Positions 27,039-38,300 of a DNA stretch of 64,000 nt are shown here, piece by piece. Numbering within the stretch: the stretch's first letter is position 1; each line of letters opens with the position of its first letter. The position numbers were made by a program, and so were the translations under genes. The notes under the pieces were generated by a model. It was not told the origin of the DNA and searched no databases. It saw only the letters and a list, made by a program, of their open reading frames with translations. This stretch comes from Lepidodermella squamata (Eukaryota; Gastrotricha), in NCBI GenBank assembly GCA_047495785.1, contig JBLDXI010000024.1:3534001-3598000 (forward strand). The letters run 5' to 3'.

Positions 27039-28685
27039 ATGGATATTTTAACGAGCGATAGTTTTCTTTACTACGTTGGCATTCCCCTTGGAGTCATCGG
27101 GGCATTTTCAGCTGGACTGTACTGGGCAGCGTATCGATATGTCCACGTATATAGAAACATGTTCCGAGACGCAGGAATGCCGTACGTCAAACCGACTGGC
27201 TGGAAAGGTTCATGGGATCTGTATTTAGATGCGGAGGACTTTTTCGAAGTCGAACAGAAGCTGGTCGATAAGTACGGAACATTGTTCGGCATTTTTGAGG
27301 GTCGCCAGCCAATAATTATGGTAACTTATCATTTAAAACTTGTTTTCATTCAAATGTCTTTATTGGCAAATGCTCTGCAGGTTTCTGAGCCTGATTTGAT
27401 TCGGCAAGTCCTGCTAAAAGATGGCGATTCATATGTGGATCGGCGGGTAATGGCGAAGGTGCGGTGTCGCACGTTTGATCTCATTCTGTCGTCCCTGACT
27501 GGGAAGAGATGGAAGCATGTCCGCCAGATGATCACACCGGCATTCACTCCAAATGCGTTGCGTCGCATGACCCCATTGATCAAGCAAACGACTGAACAGC
27601 TCTATTTGAATATCGCTAAGAAATGCGACAGTGAAGAGGCGTTCGACGCAAAGCTTTTCTGTGGCTGTTTCACCATGGATGTGATTGCTTCGGTTGCTTT
27701 TGGCATGGAACTTGATTCGTTAAATAATCCTGATAGTCCGTTCGTAAAATATGCTCGCAAAGCTTTTGATCTGGACTTGAACAAGGGCATTTTGCGAAAA
27801 ATAATTACTGCAATTCTATTGTTTCCGTTCGTATTTCCTCTTATCGCAAAGGTGACTCCTAACAGTTCCGAAATGATGAAGCCTTACATTTTCTTCCAAA
27901 ACGTTGTCGAGGAGGAAATGAAGCGAAGGCGGCAGAGCAACAACAAGGTCGAACGGCCTGATTTTCTGCAGATGGTTATGGCATTGGAGAAGGACCCTAA
28001 AGACCCAGCGAACAAAGAATTCCTTGAATACGACGAGTACAACCTGCCATGGCTACGTAATGGCTTGACTCATGACGAAATCGTAGCACAAGCGGTTCTG
28101 TTTTTCGTTGCTGGTTACGAAAGCACGGCTAACACGCTTTCGCTGGTTCTCTTCGCTCTTGCTTCGAATCCTGAATGCCAGGAGAAGCTATTCCAGGAAA
28201 TCAGCGAGTCTTGCTCTGGTGACGCGAAGGACTTGACCATGGACATGGTATACGAGTTGAAATATCTCGAAATGTGCATCAACGAAACGCTACGCCTGTT
28301 CTGCCCGGTGACAAGACTTGAAAGAACTTGCACTCAGGACACTCAGCTTGGAGGTTATCACATTGCCAAAGACATGACTGTCGTAATACCAGTGAACCCC
28401 TTACACCAAGATCCAAATTTATGGCATGAACCGGATAGATTTGACCCGGAGAGGTTCAGAGATCCAGAAAGCATTGCGCCGTTCAGCTTCATGCCATTCG
28501 GCCTTGGAAACCGGAATTGCGTAGGCATGCGACTTGCGCAGTTGGAGCTGAAGTTAGCTCTGGCTACTCTTGTTCGAAAATTGCGCTTTTATGTGTCCGA
28601 TACAATGGAATTACCCATCAAATGGCGTCCATTTGCCTTACGAATGAATGCATCTCCGATTTTACTTAGAGCAGAACGCCGTTGA
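27039..28685 (+). CDS. Cytochrome P450, CYP3-clan-like, copy 2
   Basis: Exons 27039-27320 and 27381-28685; 528 residues, the same length as copy 1. The intron is exactly 60 bp, phase 0 and free of stop codons, so the sequence could also be read straight through as 548 residues. The splice is preferred because it matches copy 1 exactly and because GTAACT and CTCTGCAG are good splice sites. Signatures: FVAGYESTANTL, ETLRLFCPV, FDPERFRDPE and FGLGNRNCVG. The protein differs from copy 1 mostly near residues 240-270 (between helices F and G, where substrate is usually contacted) and near the C-terminus. Function as an ER monooxygenase is inferred from the family; substrate unknown. Confidence 0.92.
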   Translation: MDILTSDSFLYYVGIPLGVIGAFSAGLYWAAYRYVHVYRNMFRDAGMPYVKPTGWKGSWDLYLDAEDFFEVEQKLVDKYGTLFGIFEGRQPIIMVTYHLKLVFIQMSLLANALQVSEPDLIRQVLLKDGDSYVDRRVMAKVRCRTFDLILSSLTGKRWKHVRQMITPAFTPNALRRMTPLIKQTTEQLYLNIAKKCDSEEAFDAKLFCGCFTMDVIASVAFGMELDSLNNPDSPFVKYARKAFDLDLNKGILRKIITAILLFPFVFPLIAKVTPNSSEMMKPYIFFQNVVEEEMKRRRQSNNKVERPDFLQMVMALEKDPKDPANKEFLEYDEYNLPWLRNGLTHDEIVAQAVLFFVAGYESTANTLSLVLFALASNPECQEKLFQEISESCSGDAKDLTMDMVYELKYLEMCINETLRLFCPVTRLERTCTQDTQLGGYHIAKDMTVVIPVNPLHQDPNLWHEPDRFDPERFRDPESIAPFSFMPFGLGNRNCVGMRLAQLELKLALATLVRKLRFYVSDTMELPIKWRPFALRMNASPILLRAERR

Positions 28686-28871
28686 ATCGTGACAAATTTA
28701 TATGACTTGTCAAATTTATTGATATCAAGAACATGTAAATACTACGTACCTAGAATATTTAAAGACGGAGAACTTGTTGAATAAATCAGATTTGTATCAC
28801 TTGCCGAATTATTTTGTCAGCTAGAATGATATTTAAAATTCTTTCACGAATTGGAAATGGGTGGCAGACCT

Positions 28872-29005
28872 GTATCAGCAATTTTCAGTATTCCGGTGGA
28901 TGAAATATGTTAATGAGCTTTTTTCATTGTGACGGCACGCTGAACAATGAAAAGTGCTCATTAGCATATTTCATCCTATTACGGAATACTGAAAATTGTT
29001 GATAC
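28872..29005. repeat. imperfect inverted repeat, about 58-bp arms
   Basis: The left arm begins GTATCAGCAATTTTCAGTAT; the right arm ends with its near reverse complement (AATACTGAAAATTGTTGATAC). The inner parts of both arms also pair (GGATGAAATATG with CATATTTCATCC), leaving a short loop around 28930-28947. Probably a non-autonomous mobile element. Confidence 0.75.
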
Positions 29006-29016
29006 GGGGAGTCACT

Positions 29017-29107
29017 GGAAAGTGAGTGAACGTCGCAAAAAATGAATGTGTTCCGTTGGGTTGTAGCATAATATTTAAAGTTTGCGACGTTCATTCACAT
29101 CTTTCAC
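29017..29107. repeat. second fold-back, arms GTGAACGTCGCAAA-like
   Basis: GTGAGTGAACGTCGCAAA near 29022 is matched by TTTGCGACGTTCATTCAC at 29081-29098, with a loop of about 42 nt. It directly follows the repeat at 28872-29005. Confidence 0.65.
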
Positions 29108-29502
29108 TAAGAGCTTGCCATTAAACTTATTGGAAAGTCAACGGCAAATTTAAACTTTCGCGTGCAATCGAAATTGATGGATATGTTGCGCGCAGTGATT
29201 TACCATCACCACCTGGGCTCTCGAAAAAGGACGTACGATAAATCCGCGGTGCGAGTGACCACATTTATAGAATGAAACTAAAACAAGTTTTTCCGAGATT
29301 TTCTTGATATTTCTATTTCTGGTAATGGCCCAAGGTAATGACCCTAATCATTATTTCGCTACTGACATGACATTATGCTGAGAATAATTGATAAGCAATT
29401 TTTATCTATGAAATATTGTTATCGTATGGCTGTAGAATAACCATGAATGCATAAGACCCAGAATTTTCAAGCGACACAGAGGAATTTTTTATATTGCATA
29501 CA

Positions 29503-30441
29503 ATGACAGAGAGTTACAGCGGTAAGTTTCCATTTCGCGAAGTCATCAATCATCCCTTACTTCCCTTAGATTTCGAATGCGTGACCTGTTATGAAATAGC
29601 GGACGCAGCTCTCGAGTCAAAATGTTGTCACAAACTATTCTGCGACATATGTTTCGAGCAAGTAAAGCTCAAGCGATGCCCAATTTGTCGCAACGAGCAA
29701 TTATTCGCGGAGAAGAACGTATTCGTGGCTAGGCTGATCGGAAATCTACCGACTACTTGCACCATCGCCGGATGTGGGGCAGCAATGACTCGAAGCGACC
29801 TGGTGGGACACATGGCTAAGAATCATAAAACTTACAATTGTCCAGCTCGTGATTGCTCGGCTCGAGAGCTAACAAAAACCGATTATCTACAGGTTACATT
29901 TTCAATTATAAAGTCGTCAGATACTACATAAACATCCGTCTTCCAGCATTTGACTACGGCACATGAGTCAACTTTGATTGACAATGCTGGCATGTTATTC
30001 ACAATGCAAGCTCAACCCACGATTTCTTTACAAAATGGGCTAGCGCCGCAGTTTCTTGATCCAATTCAAACGGTTTCCTTGCCACGAGGCTCGGCTAGAC
30101 TCGGAATAACTGGTAAATATTACTGCGGACGTGGAGGATTGCTGACCTGTCGATGCTGTAACGGCGTCTGTGGCCCGGACAATGGCTGCAACTGTCTCGA
30201 ATGCATGAGACTTGACATCACACGACGTCGCTTGCCACCGGGTTACTTCGTCAACCGTGATGGATTTACTTCAAGACGGGGAACAAATGGCTCCACATTC
30301 TACTGCGGTAGAATGGTGATGACGCACGACCGGAATACAGATGGTTACTGCGGGCCGAATAACGGAAACAATTGCTATGCCTGCCAGCAACTTGGAATCC
30401 AAGTCAGGACAATTTACTCTGCCCTTTTGGGAATGAGCTGA
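29503..30441 (+). CDS. RING-type protein with C-terminal CGP zinc motifs
   Basis: Exons 29503-29892 and 29947-30441 (54-bp intron, phase 0); 294 residues. Residues about 24-62 form a RING-like cross-brace: CVTCYEIA, CCHKLFCDICF, CPICR. A zinc-finger region similar to TRAF-type fingers follows (CTIAGCGAAMTRSDLVGH, then CPARDCSAREL). The C-terminal half has two copies of a cysteine motif, YYCGRGGLLTCRCC with CGPDNGCNCLEC and FYCGRMVMTH with CGPNNGNNCYAC, which look like paired zinc-binding units. RING proteins usually act as E3 ubiquitin ligases by recruiting an E2; that function is inferred. The ATG at 29503 is the first in frame before the RING. Confidence 0.75.
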
Positions 30442-30643
30442 GCTTAAATCAATTCGCTTTCCTATGTAACATGCATGTAACAACAAGTACGCATTCTCTC
30501 CCAATGATTTGAATTTGATGACTTGAATAGCCTTCGCATCAATGAATTACTCCGAATAGTAATAAGCCATCTTTTATTTGTCTTTATTCAGCACAAGCTA
30601 TAATTTGAGTAAACAGTATAGTATTATTGATTACTATCAACCT

Positions 30644-33600
30644 TCACGACAAAGAAACTAGGCGACAAAGTCCATCTTGAGGGGTATAGCCATCGAATTT
30701 GATGGGTGCCGAGCCGCTAGCTGCATCCCCAGCTACATCCGTCGGGCATCGATGACATACAGCCGCATAATTCGAGTCTCGTGGCTGGAAGCAAAGCTTA
30801 ACTCGCGGGCTATCACTAAACAGAATCGGCCGAGTGGTGCACCGCTCCTGAGTTGGAGTTTGCAAATTCGCAAAACGGTTCACGCAAATTGTTTTCGTTT
30901 TCACGGTGGCACTGTTGTCGACGAGTAAGCTAAACGTGGCATTCTTGTAGCCATCTGCACACCCGCAGAAGCCGTCGATACATTTTCCACCACTGTAGGT
31001 GTAGCCTGGCGAATTCAACTCAGGGAAAGTAACGCAATCATCATCAGTGGTACAATTGTCTCCGAATTCGAGATGGCGAGGACCAGGCGTTGCTGGAGTA
31101 GGGGCGCACACCTTTACCCTAGGTCGATTTACGGCGTCAGTCGGCTGAAAACCGGCCTTGCCTAGAGGACAAATTAAGGCGGAATATGAATGCCAAGGGA
31201 TACTTACAAACACAAGTTCCAGCAGAGCCGCACCTGGGCTTCATGGATTTGGTAATATTGGTCCAGTTGCATTCTTCCAACGGACCACAGTCTTCGTTTT
31301 GCGAACAAGCTGCAAGGAATAGCATTAGCTATAAGGTTGTCACCAGTTGTAACCTCAAATCTTACCTTGACCTAGCACTGAAGACGTCGGTCGAGTTGGA
31401 GGCGCTGGTACCGTGGCTATAGGCAGTCTGGTCGTGGTACCGGTTCTCTGCCTGACGATAGCCTGGAAACGCTCGCAGATTTCAGCCGTAGGTTCGAGCC
31501 TTCGACGAGGTATTCTACATTTTGCGTCAACAGCGTCTTCCGCACATTTCATGCAAACTGCGCTTCCAGCACAAACTGACCCAGAAGGTTTCAACGAATG
31601 GAATCGCTTCTCAGACTCAGTCAACGGTTTTATAGAACAGCGCCCGCCGATTGAGACCTCAGTTAGAATATCGATTGACCTATCCGGTACACAGAAGGAC
31701 TTTTTGGTCAAACCATCCCTGCTTGGGGTTGGGATCCTGCGATAGAAGGAAGATGATATTGCCGTGTAATTCGCTCCGCATGAGCACGTTCCATTATCGC
31801 AAACTGCCCCTCTCGGCGATGAAGCTACGCCACGTTCAAGGTAGACTCCGGAACAGTCAGTATCATTCGAGCAAGGACTACCCAACTCCCGGGGTAAGCA
31901 CTGCCCCTCGTTTTCATCGTAGATGTCCGAAACGGCGGCACATTGGCACCGCTTCGCAGTTGAATCACAGGAATCAGCTCGGTCATTTACAAGAAGGCAA
32001 TCATCATCTCGGGAGCAACGCGTTGAAGAATGACGACGAGTTGGGTCTCGAAGCTCGCAACGTTTCGAAGACCCGTCCCATCGGAAAGTTTGATCAGCGC
32101 AATCGCAGAAACCTTGGCCACTGGCGAAGACGTTGCACCTTAGCCCAGCAAGGGACGAGCATTCGCAGTCCCGTTTACACCGCGATCCGAACGAGTTACC
32201 AGGCAAAGGGGCGCATTGTCCACCCGGCACGGATGTGAAGCATTCAGCACATTGAACTGTATTATTAATACAATTCGAGTTCTTGGTTGCGTAGAATTCG
32301 GTTCCAGCCCCAGTGCATTGCTCGCCCATCGACTTTTTAACCGAGAATTGGCAAGATCCGTCTTCTGATATACCATAGCATGGCTTACAAACACAAGTTT
32401 TGTTACCACATGCCGGTTCAAAATCCGCGAAGCATTCCTCATTCAGGCCACAATCTTCATCAACCAAGCAGTTGTAGCCAACCCTGCTAGTCATTGTTTG
32501 AGCGGTGGTTGGAATTGCGATTAATGAGCCTGTACTGGTCTCGTTTGTAATTACTACTTCTCTGACCGCTGAACTGATTAACTGATCAGCAATCGAACAG
32601 TTGAGATATTGAGTTAAGTAACTGGGATCAAAATCGTCTCCTGGTTGCCACTGAGCTTGTTTAGCTGTGAGATTCGGGTTAGAAAATGACGAGTTAGCGC
32701 AAGATGGTGGGGTGTAAACACGAGCGTTGGATTTTGTAGATGGCACGAAGTTTGGATCACACTGGCAAATCGTTGAGTTGCAAACTCGTCCTGACGGCAG
32801 AACTTGGCGATTTGAGTTCTCATCGCAATCGATGTCGTAGTTGCAGCTGTCCCCGGCAACGCGAGTTATGCAACGCCCTGTCTCTTCATCAAATCGCTGG
32901 TTAGTGAGGGGGCATTCGCAAGACATTGCTCCACAGGTCATATCTCCAGCACAATTCAGGTAAGGAGGTGAGCAAGTTGCGCCGTAGCCGACGTAGCTGT
33001 AAGTATCGGCCTGACATTGGCCGTCAACTGACCGATAGCCGCGAAGACAGCGCACAGTGCCCAGGCTACACTCTGCATTAGCTGGGTAGATCTCATTTGC
33101 AGAACCGAGGCACTTCTCGCCATATTTGAGGAACTTGTCTAGAAAAGCAGTATTATTACATTGAGAATCTCGACCTATCATTTTCAACTTACTAGAACTG
33201 CATATGCCATTTTCATCTGGGGAATAACAATCCTTGCAGATACATCTGCCCATGAGGCAAGGTGGGTCAACAGGTGCATGAAGGCACATCTCATGAAGAC
33301 CGCAATCCGTATCTACCTTGCAACCTTGGTTCACTCTGGACTCAAAGATCAGCTCATTAGGAAAACTGTCAAGCAGCATTGTTTCATTAAGAGCGGTGTC
33401 GTCGACTGCAGCTGCCTCTTCAGGCTTCAGAGTGGTTTCCTCCGCAGCTGTGGTAGTTGCTTCGCCATTATCTTGCGACAAAATGCATTCTATCGAAATA
33501 AAAAAAAGCTATGGACAAAATGCAAAATCTTGCAAAATTACTTGGCTGAGCCGTTGCAACAGTGCCATTGTAAATTCCTAATTGGAAGAAACATATCTTA

Positions 33601-34629
33601 AAAATTGAAACATTACAATTTGACTTACGGCACTTCCCGCGACCAGGCTGTTTATCTTCAGGGCAATGAAAGCAAACGCTTGTGTCACTACAAACAGCTG
33701 CGAGTGGCGTGTCAGATGCGAAAATGGGTTCGACATCACACGAGGAGGTCAAGTTCTGATTAGCCCTCGTCCCATTCGCAATGCAAATCTTCTTGGAGTA
33801 TACTGACCCGTCAAGGGGGTCGATGAAAGAGGCGGATGTTTGCTGATAACCCGCGGCACAGACGCACCGTTTAGTTGTGGGAGAGCAAGCTCCGCCACGA
33901 TAGGTAAAACCTGCCCGGCGACCAGATAAACCGAACGAATTGCAATCAACATCTGCCGAGCAGACCTCCCCTAATTCGGGCTTTTCGCACTTTTGATTAG
34001 CGCTGTTCCACGTAAAACCGGGCGCGCATTTACAATGGGACAGACACTTGAGGCCGTAAGCACAGTCACATTCTCCGCTGCAAGTTAATCCATGCGATTT
34101 TCTCTGTTTCGGCAAAACACATGTTCCATTGCGTGCCTGAGAGAGCGTGACGTAACAAATGAGAGTATATTAAATTTCAGTTTCTCACGATGTAACACGA
34201 AGAACAGAGCACTCGTTTGCTTCTAAGGCTGCAAAAAGCATGCTCGGGATAGACTTCGTTTTTGGCACCAGTGCAGGCGTCATCGCAAGCTGCTAAATCT
34301 GCAGCGGTTACGATAATACCGCTATCGGCAAGCAATCGAGCGTTGTTGCGAGCATCGCATGGCTTTCGAAATTCAATTGCGGAACAGTTGCCAGTTGCGT
34401 TTCGGGCGAAACAAGAAGAACAAACACATGTTTTCGTACTTGCTTCACAAATTTCATTGCCACCACACGCAGCATCGCTTTCACAACCTGGGAAAAGTAA
34501 GTAATGACTTCGAAGTCCGCCAAATAGTTGCTAAATACCTTTGGATTTCGATGACTCATCAACTGCTTCATCCTCAGCGGTTACTACAGCTGCTAAGATC
34601 AACAGGAAAAGCCCAACGCTAGGCTTCAT
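30644..34629 (-). CDS. Secreted cysteine-rich EB-like multi-repeat protein
   Basis: Eight exons on the minus strand: 34539-34629, 34189-34487, 33629-34136, 33542-33577 (36-bp microexon), 33193-33489, 31366-33138, 31208-31309 and 30644-31161; 1207 residues. It starts with a clear signal peptide (MKPSVGLFLLILAAVVTA). The mature chain is an array of cysteine modules. A recurring head unit has the pattern C-x3-D-x-DCG-x3-E-C followed by C-x-C-K-x-C-Y (four copies), alternating with longer EB/EGF-like units containing CxCAxGY. N-glycosylation sites are frequent and one Thr/Ala-rich spacer (exons 4-5) is mucin-like. No transmembrane segment was seen. EB modules are common in nematode secreted and cell-surface proteins; the role is unknown. 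Intron 33139-33192 is 54 bp and stop-free, so unspliced reading would add 18 residues. It is transcribed divergently from the polycystin-like gene A. Confidence 0.8.
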
Positions 34630-35339
34630 GAGCTGCGTCAAACCTCTGGAGGGATGTTTTTAATGGTGAAAGAATTATTTTAGATTTGTCCAGCCGACAA
34701 GATGAAACGTAGCGGGCGTAATTTCGTTGCGATGATTAACAACCGCGTTGATAGTACTGCGCTATGATGATATATCATGACGCATCACGAGTGACTTTGT
34801 ACTGGGCTTTATCAGCGCGTTCATCTCATATACCGGCTCATGTTTATGCACGCTTAATTGACATGCCCCGAGAAATGTTGAGAATAAGCTTATGCTAAAC
34901 ATTAAATCCTGGGCTCAATTGCGGATTTTGCAGCAATTAGCATTGGTTTAACTCTTTAGACGAAAAGTGGGGTTTTGATTCATTTTTTGGATGATGAAGC
35001 CGAAAATTCAAATTATTAAATTTTAAAAGTTTTCCTTCAAAATTCAGAGTATTTTAATTAACCCTCTGACGCGTCATTCCATTTTCGAAGGATTTCAAGG
35101 TCGATAAAAAAGCACAATGTTTTGAGAAAATAAGAAATGTGGAAGCTTCCAGAATAAGTGATTAGAAAGCGATTGGCAACGCGCGTCACCGATCGATGTG
35201 CGGCGTCTTTATACTTGGAGAGCGATACGAACCGAGTTACTGTTGAAAAATTAATGACCCTTTCTTTCTGCAAGCTGGCTGGCTATATGCAGCATACGTA
35301 GCATTTTTTAGCGATCTGTCAAGAAATGAAACCTGCAAC
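34630..35339. promoter_or_regulatory. divergent promoter region, EB-like gene / gene A
   Basis: 710 bp between two divergent starts; it should hold both promoters and could coordinate them. No specific factor site is convincing. No other gene seen. Confidence 0.4.
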
Positions 35340-38300
35340 ATGATACAAACGAATATGCTTAACAAGGCTGATTTTCTGAGACTTATGTTAGCCTCAATTT
35401 TTGTTCTCACGGCAGTGATTTTCCGAAGAGGCGATGCGTTTTGCAACACAGTTCCGAATCCGCCGTTATTCGCTTTGCCCACACATTACGACACACAATC
35501 GAAAACAAAGATAAACTACTACTGTCCCGCGCATTTTGTGTCGTCTTACAACAATTTGTACACGCGTTGGGCGGGTTATGTGGAGTGCATGGCGAACGGG
35601 ACGAATGATTACTGGAAAACTGATCAAGTGGCTAATTGCGAAGGTATTCACGTGCGGACCAGGATCCCAGAAATTAAATGATAAATTTTTGATTCGACAG
35701 CTGCTTCCTGCTATCCACCCTGTAAATCCGGTAAGGGAGAGTGTGTATGCGGACTTTTGAGCTGTCGATGTGAATGCTTATACCCTTACACTGGCGCCGA
35801 TTGCAGCGTCAGTAAGTTTTCAAGCTAAAATTCAAAATTCTCGTTACGTTCAAATATTTCTGCGTAGATCCGACAGTCACATTGCCAAATAACAATAGTG
35901 TCTTCTTTCTGTATTCTTTCGCTGATCCGCACTACATTGCGCAGCCTGAGAAAGATGCAAAACAGCCTTGGGTAATGGACGTGTCAGGAAATGACCGCCA
36001 TGGAAAAATAATTGATGCTGGGCCTGGGAAGCGGCCATTTATTCATCCTACTGCACTAACTGGGATGACATCAAACTCGCGTAAATACCTGTCCATGGCA
36101 TTTTCAAACGACCCCTATTCCTACAACAGCGGGGTTAGTGCTTTATTCAATTTCAATTTCAAGCGACAGCTTATGATCTTTTCTTAATATAGAATAACTG
36201 GTACGGGACGCGGTCACTTGGCTGGATTGAAGTCTCAGAGCCTGAATACAACGTTGCGGCTGCCTCGATCACAGCTTCAACGCAACATTCCTTGATGACA
36301 TTTTTCAACAAGCTGGCCGGCTGCTGGCAGCGAGGTGGCTGCCATAATGCCGATAACGATGATGTGAGTTTTGCTCTCCATCTTCAACAACTCTGACGCC
36401 AAGCTCTTTATATTGCTATTTAGTATCCCTTTCTCGCATACAAGCCAACTTCAGGCCAGGGCCCTATGTTGACATCTGATTGGTCAAGGGGTTGTCTTTA
36501 TTATACACCTTCTTCCGGGGCTTACACTAAAACCTGCACACAACACTTTGACCCAAGCTGTTGGGAGTGGAAATTCTTCGGGTATTATTGCTGCGACAAG
36601 CCACTGTGCCTTGACTGGTCCTGCGAAGATTGGGATTGGAACTTCAAATGTGGCGGACAATCCAGCAATTTCATGCTCATGCATTTTCAATTTAACAACC
36701 CTACAAGTGACTACGTAAAAGTTACCTTCGATGGCGATACAGCAACCTCACAGGCTCTACCAGGGACAACTCAGTATCAAACAACTCAGTCTTTATTTGT
36801 AGGCACTAGAATAACAACAACAGGAACAGCCCCTGCTTACGGTTATATGCCGGTAAATTTCAAATACTAAATTTTGATATTGTTTTCATGCACGCATCTT
36901 TGCCAGGGTTACTTGGCTTCGACGGCATTCTACGTGAACAAGGTGGGGATGAGCGGAAGCGATGAGGACGACTTTAAAGCCTGGGCTAATACCAACTTCG
37001 CGACGGGGAGCTCTATGCTTCCAAATGGCTACATTACCGGGAATGCTTGCAACGTGCCGCCTACGAACATCCAATATGGCGTGCCAACAGACATGCCGAT
37101 CGGATCTGCGGTTAACGACGATGTGTTTTACATATCACTGCCCTTCTTCAATACTGGCGGCTACTATCGGCTGCGGAAAGCTACATGCACCGCAACTGGG
37201 TGGACGAAACAGGGTGATTTCGACCAAAATACGCGTAAGCTCCTTCAATTTTGCATTGGCCAACCCGCGATCGAACTAATTAAGCAAGAACAAATCTCTA
37301 AGTTACTTGAAACTTCAAGCTTTCTTAAAAGCCTATATTACAATTGTCCTTTTTCAGTCTCAACTTGCATCCCATACTGTCATCACCTTGGCTGGTGTGA
37401 TTGTACTGGAAATGTTTGCACCTGTCAGTGCCCGACTGGCTATTCTGGTCCCGATTGCACTATAGCACAAGCTGATTTGCCGACAGGCGCTATTGCATTC
37501 TGGCCGCTCAGTATCGATAGCATGGAGCACAATGGCAATGCCTGGTCAAGAAAAGCCGATGACATGACGGCTAATGCCAATCCGATAGTCCTTGGAAATA
37601 TTGGTATGGTTTTAGGCTGTAGTATCGAATTTCTAAATTTGTGAACAAATTCACAGCTGTGGTTGATGGACCTTTTGGTGCACCGTATACAGCAATCTAC
37701 TTGAAGTAAGATACGGACTATCATTTAGTAAATTTGATAAATTTTGCTCTCCAGCGAACGCCGAGCTGGAGCTTACGGGAAAGTCACGCCACCCCCTTCG
37801 ATTTCGGGGACAACTTCTTTCTCAATTCTATTCTACTTCAAATTCACCCATGCGCTATACAGCCCGCCTCGCACTGTTCCCCTATTCCTCTTTTCATCGC
37901 CATCAAGTTCGCCACTCACCGCTCCTTCATGGTTTATCGACGAAGCGACCGGCCAGATCCGCTACAACCCAGGCAACGTTTTACTGAACAACGTCGGTAC
38001 TAATACGTTCATTTATAACGTTAAAACTGCTTGGATTCCGGGTAAAATTGTTTACGACGCAACCAGCGGCAATATGGGGACAGCAACTTTCGATGCTGTG
38101 CCGAACCCGAACACAGCCGTCACCATTGATACAACAGGATCAACGGATTTTTACGTCGGGTACCGAGATGACATCAACAGAGTTTCGGATCTTGCAGTGT
38201 CCTGTGTTGGGATATACACCGGGGCGTACACAGCTACTTTGGCTGAACAACATGGCCAAAGGTGTCAATTGTTTTCAAAATTGACGTGCAGTTCAGCACC

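Larger units (their letters stand above)
28686..29502. other. spacer between P450 copy 2 and RING gene
   Basis: Holds an AATAAA signal near 28780 and the two fold-back repeats listed separately. No gene seen. Confidence 0.4.

Noticed and set aside
27321-27380. A 548-residue P450 reading through the 60-bp segment
   Set aside because: Copy 1 has an intron at exactly the same position and phase, and the extra 20 residues would interrupt the conserved N-terminal domain.
31186-32238. Plus-strand frames opposite the EB-like gene
   Set aside because: They are shadows of the cysteine-rich minus-strand coding sequence.
34726-34740. X-box-like (RFX) word GTTGCGATGATTAAC upstream of gene A
   Set aside because: The second half-site does not fit the consensus, and one imperfect word in 700 bp is expected by chance.
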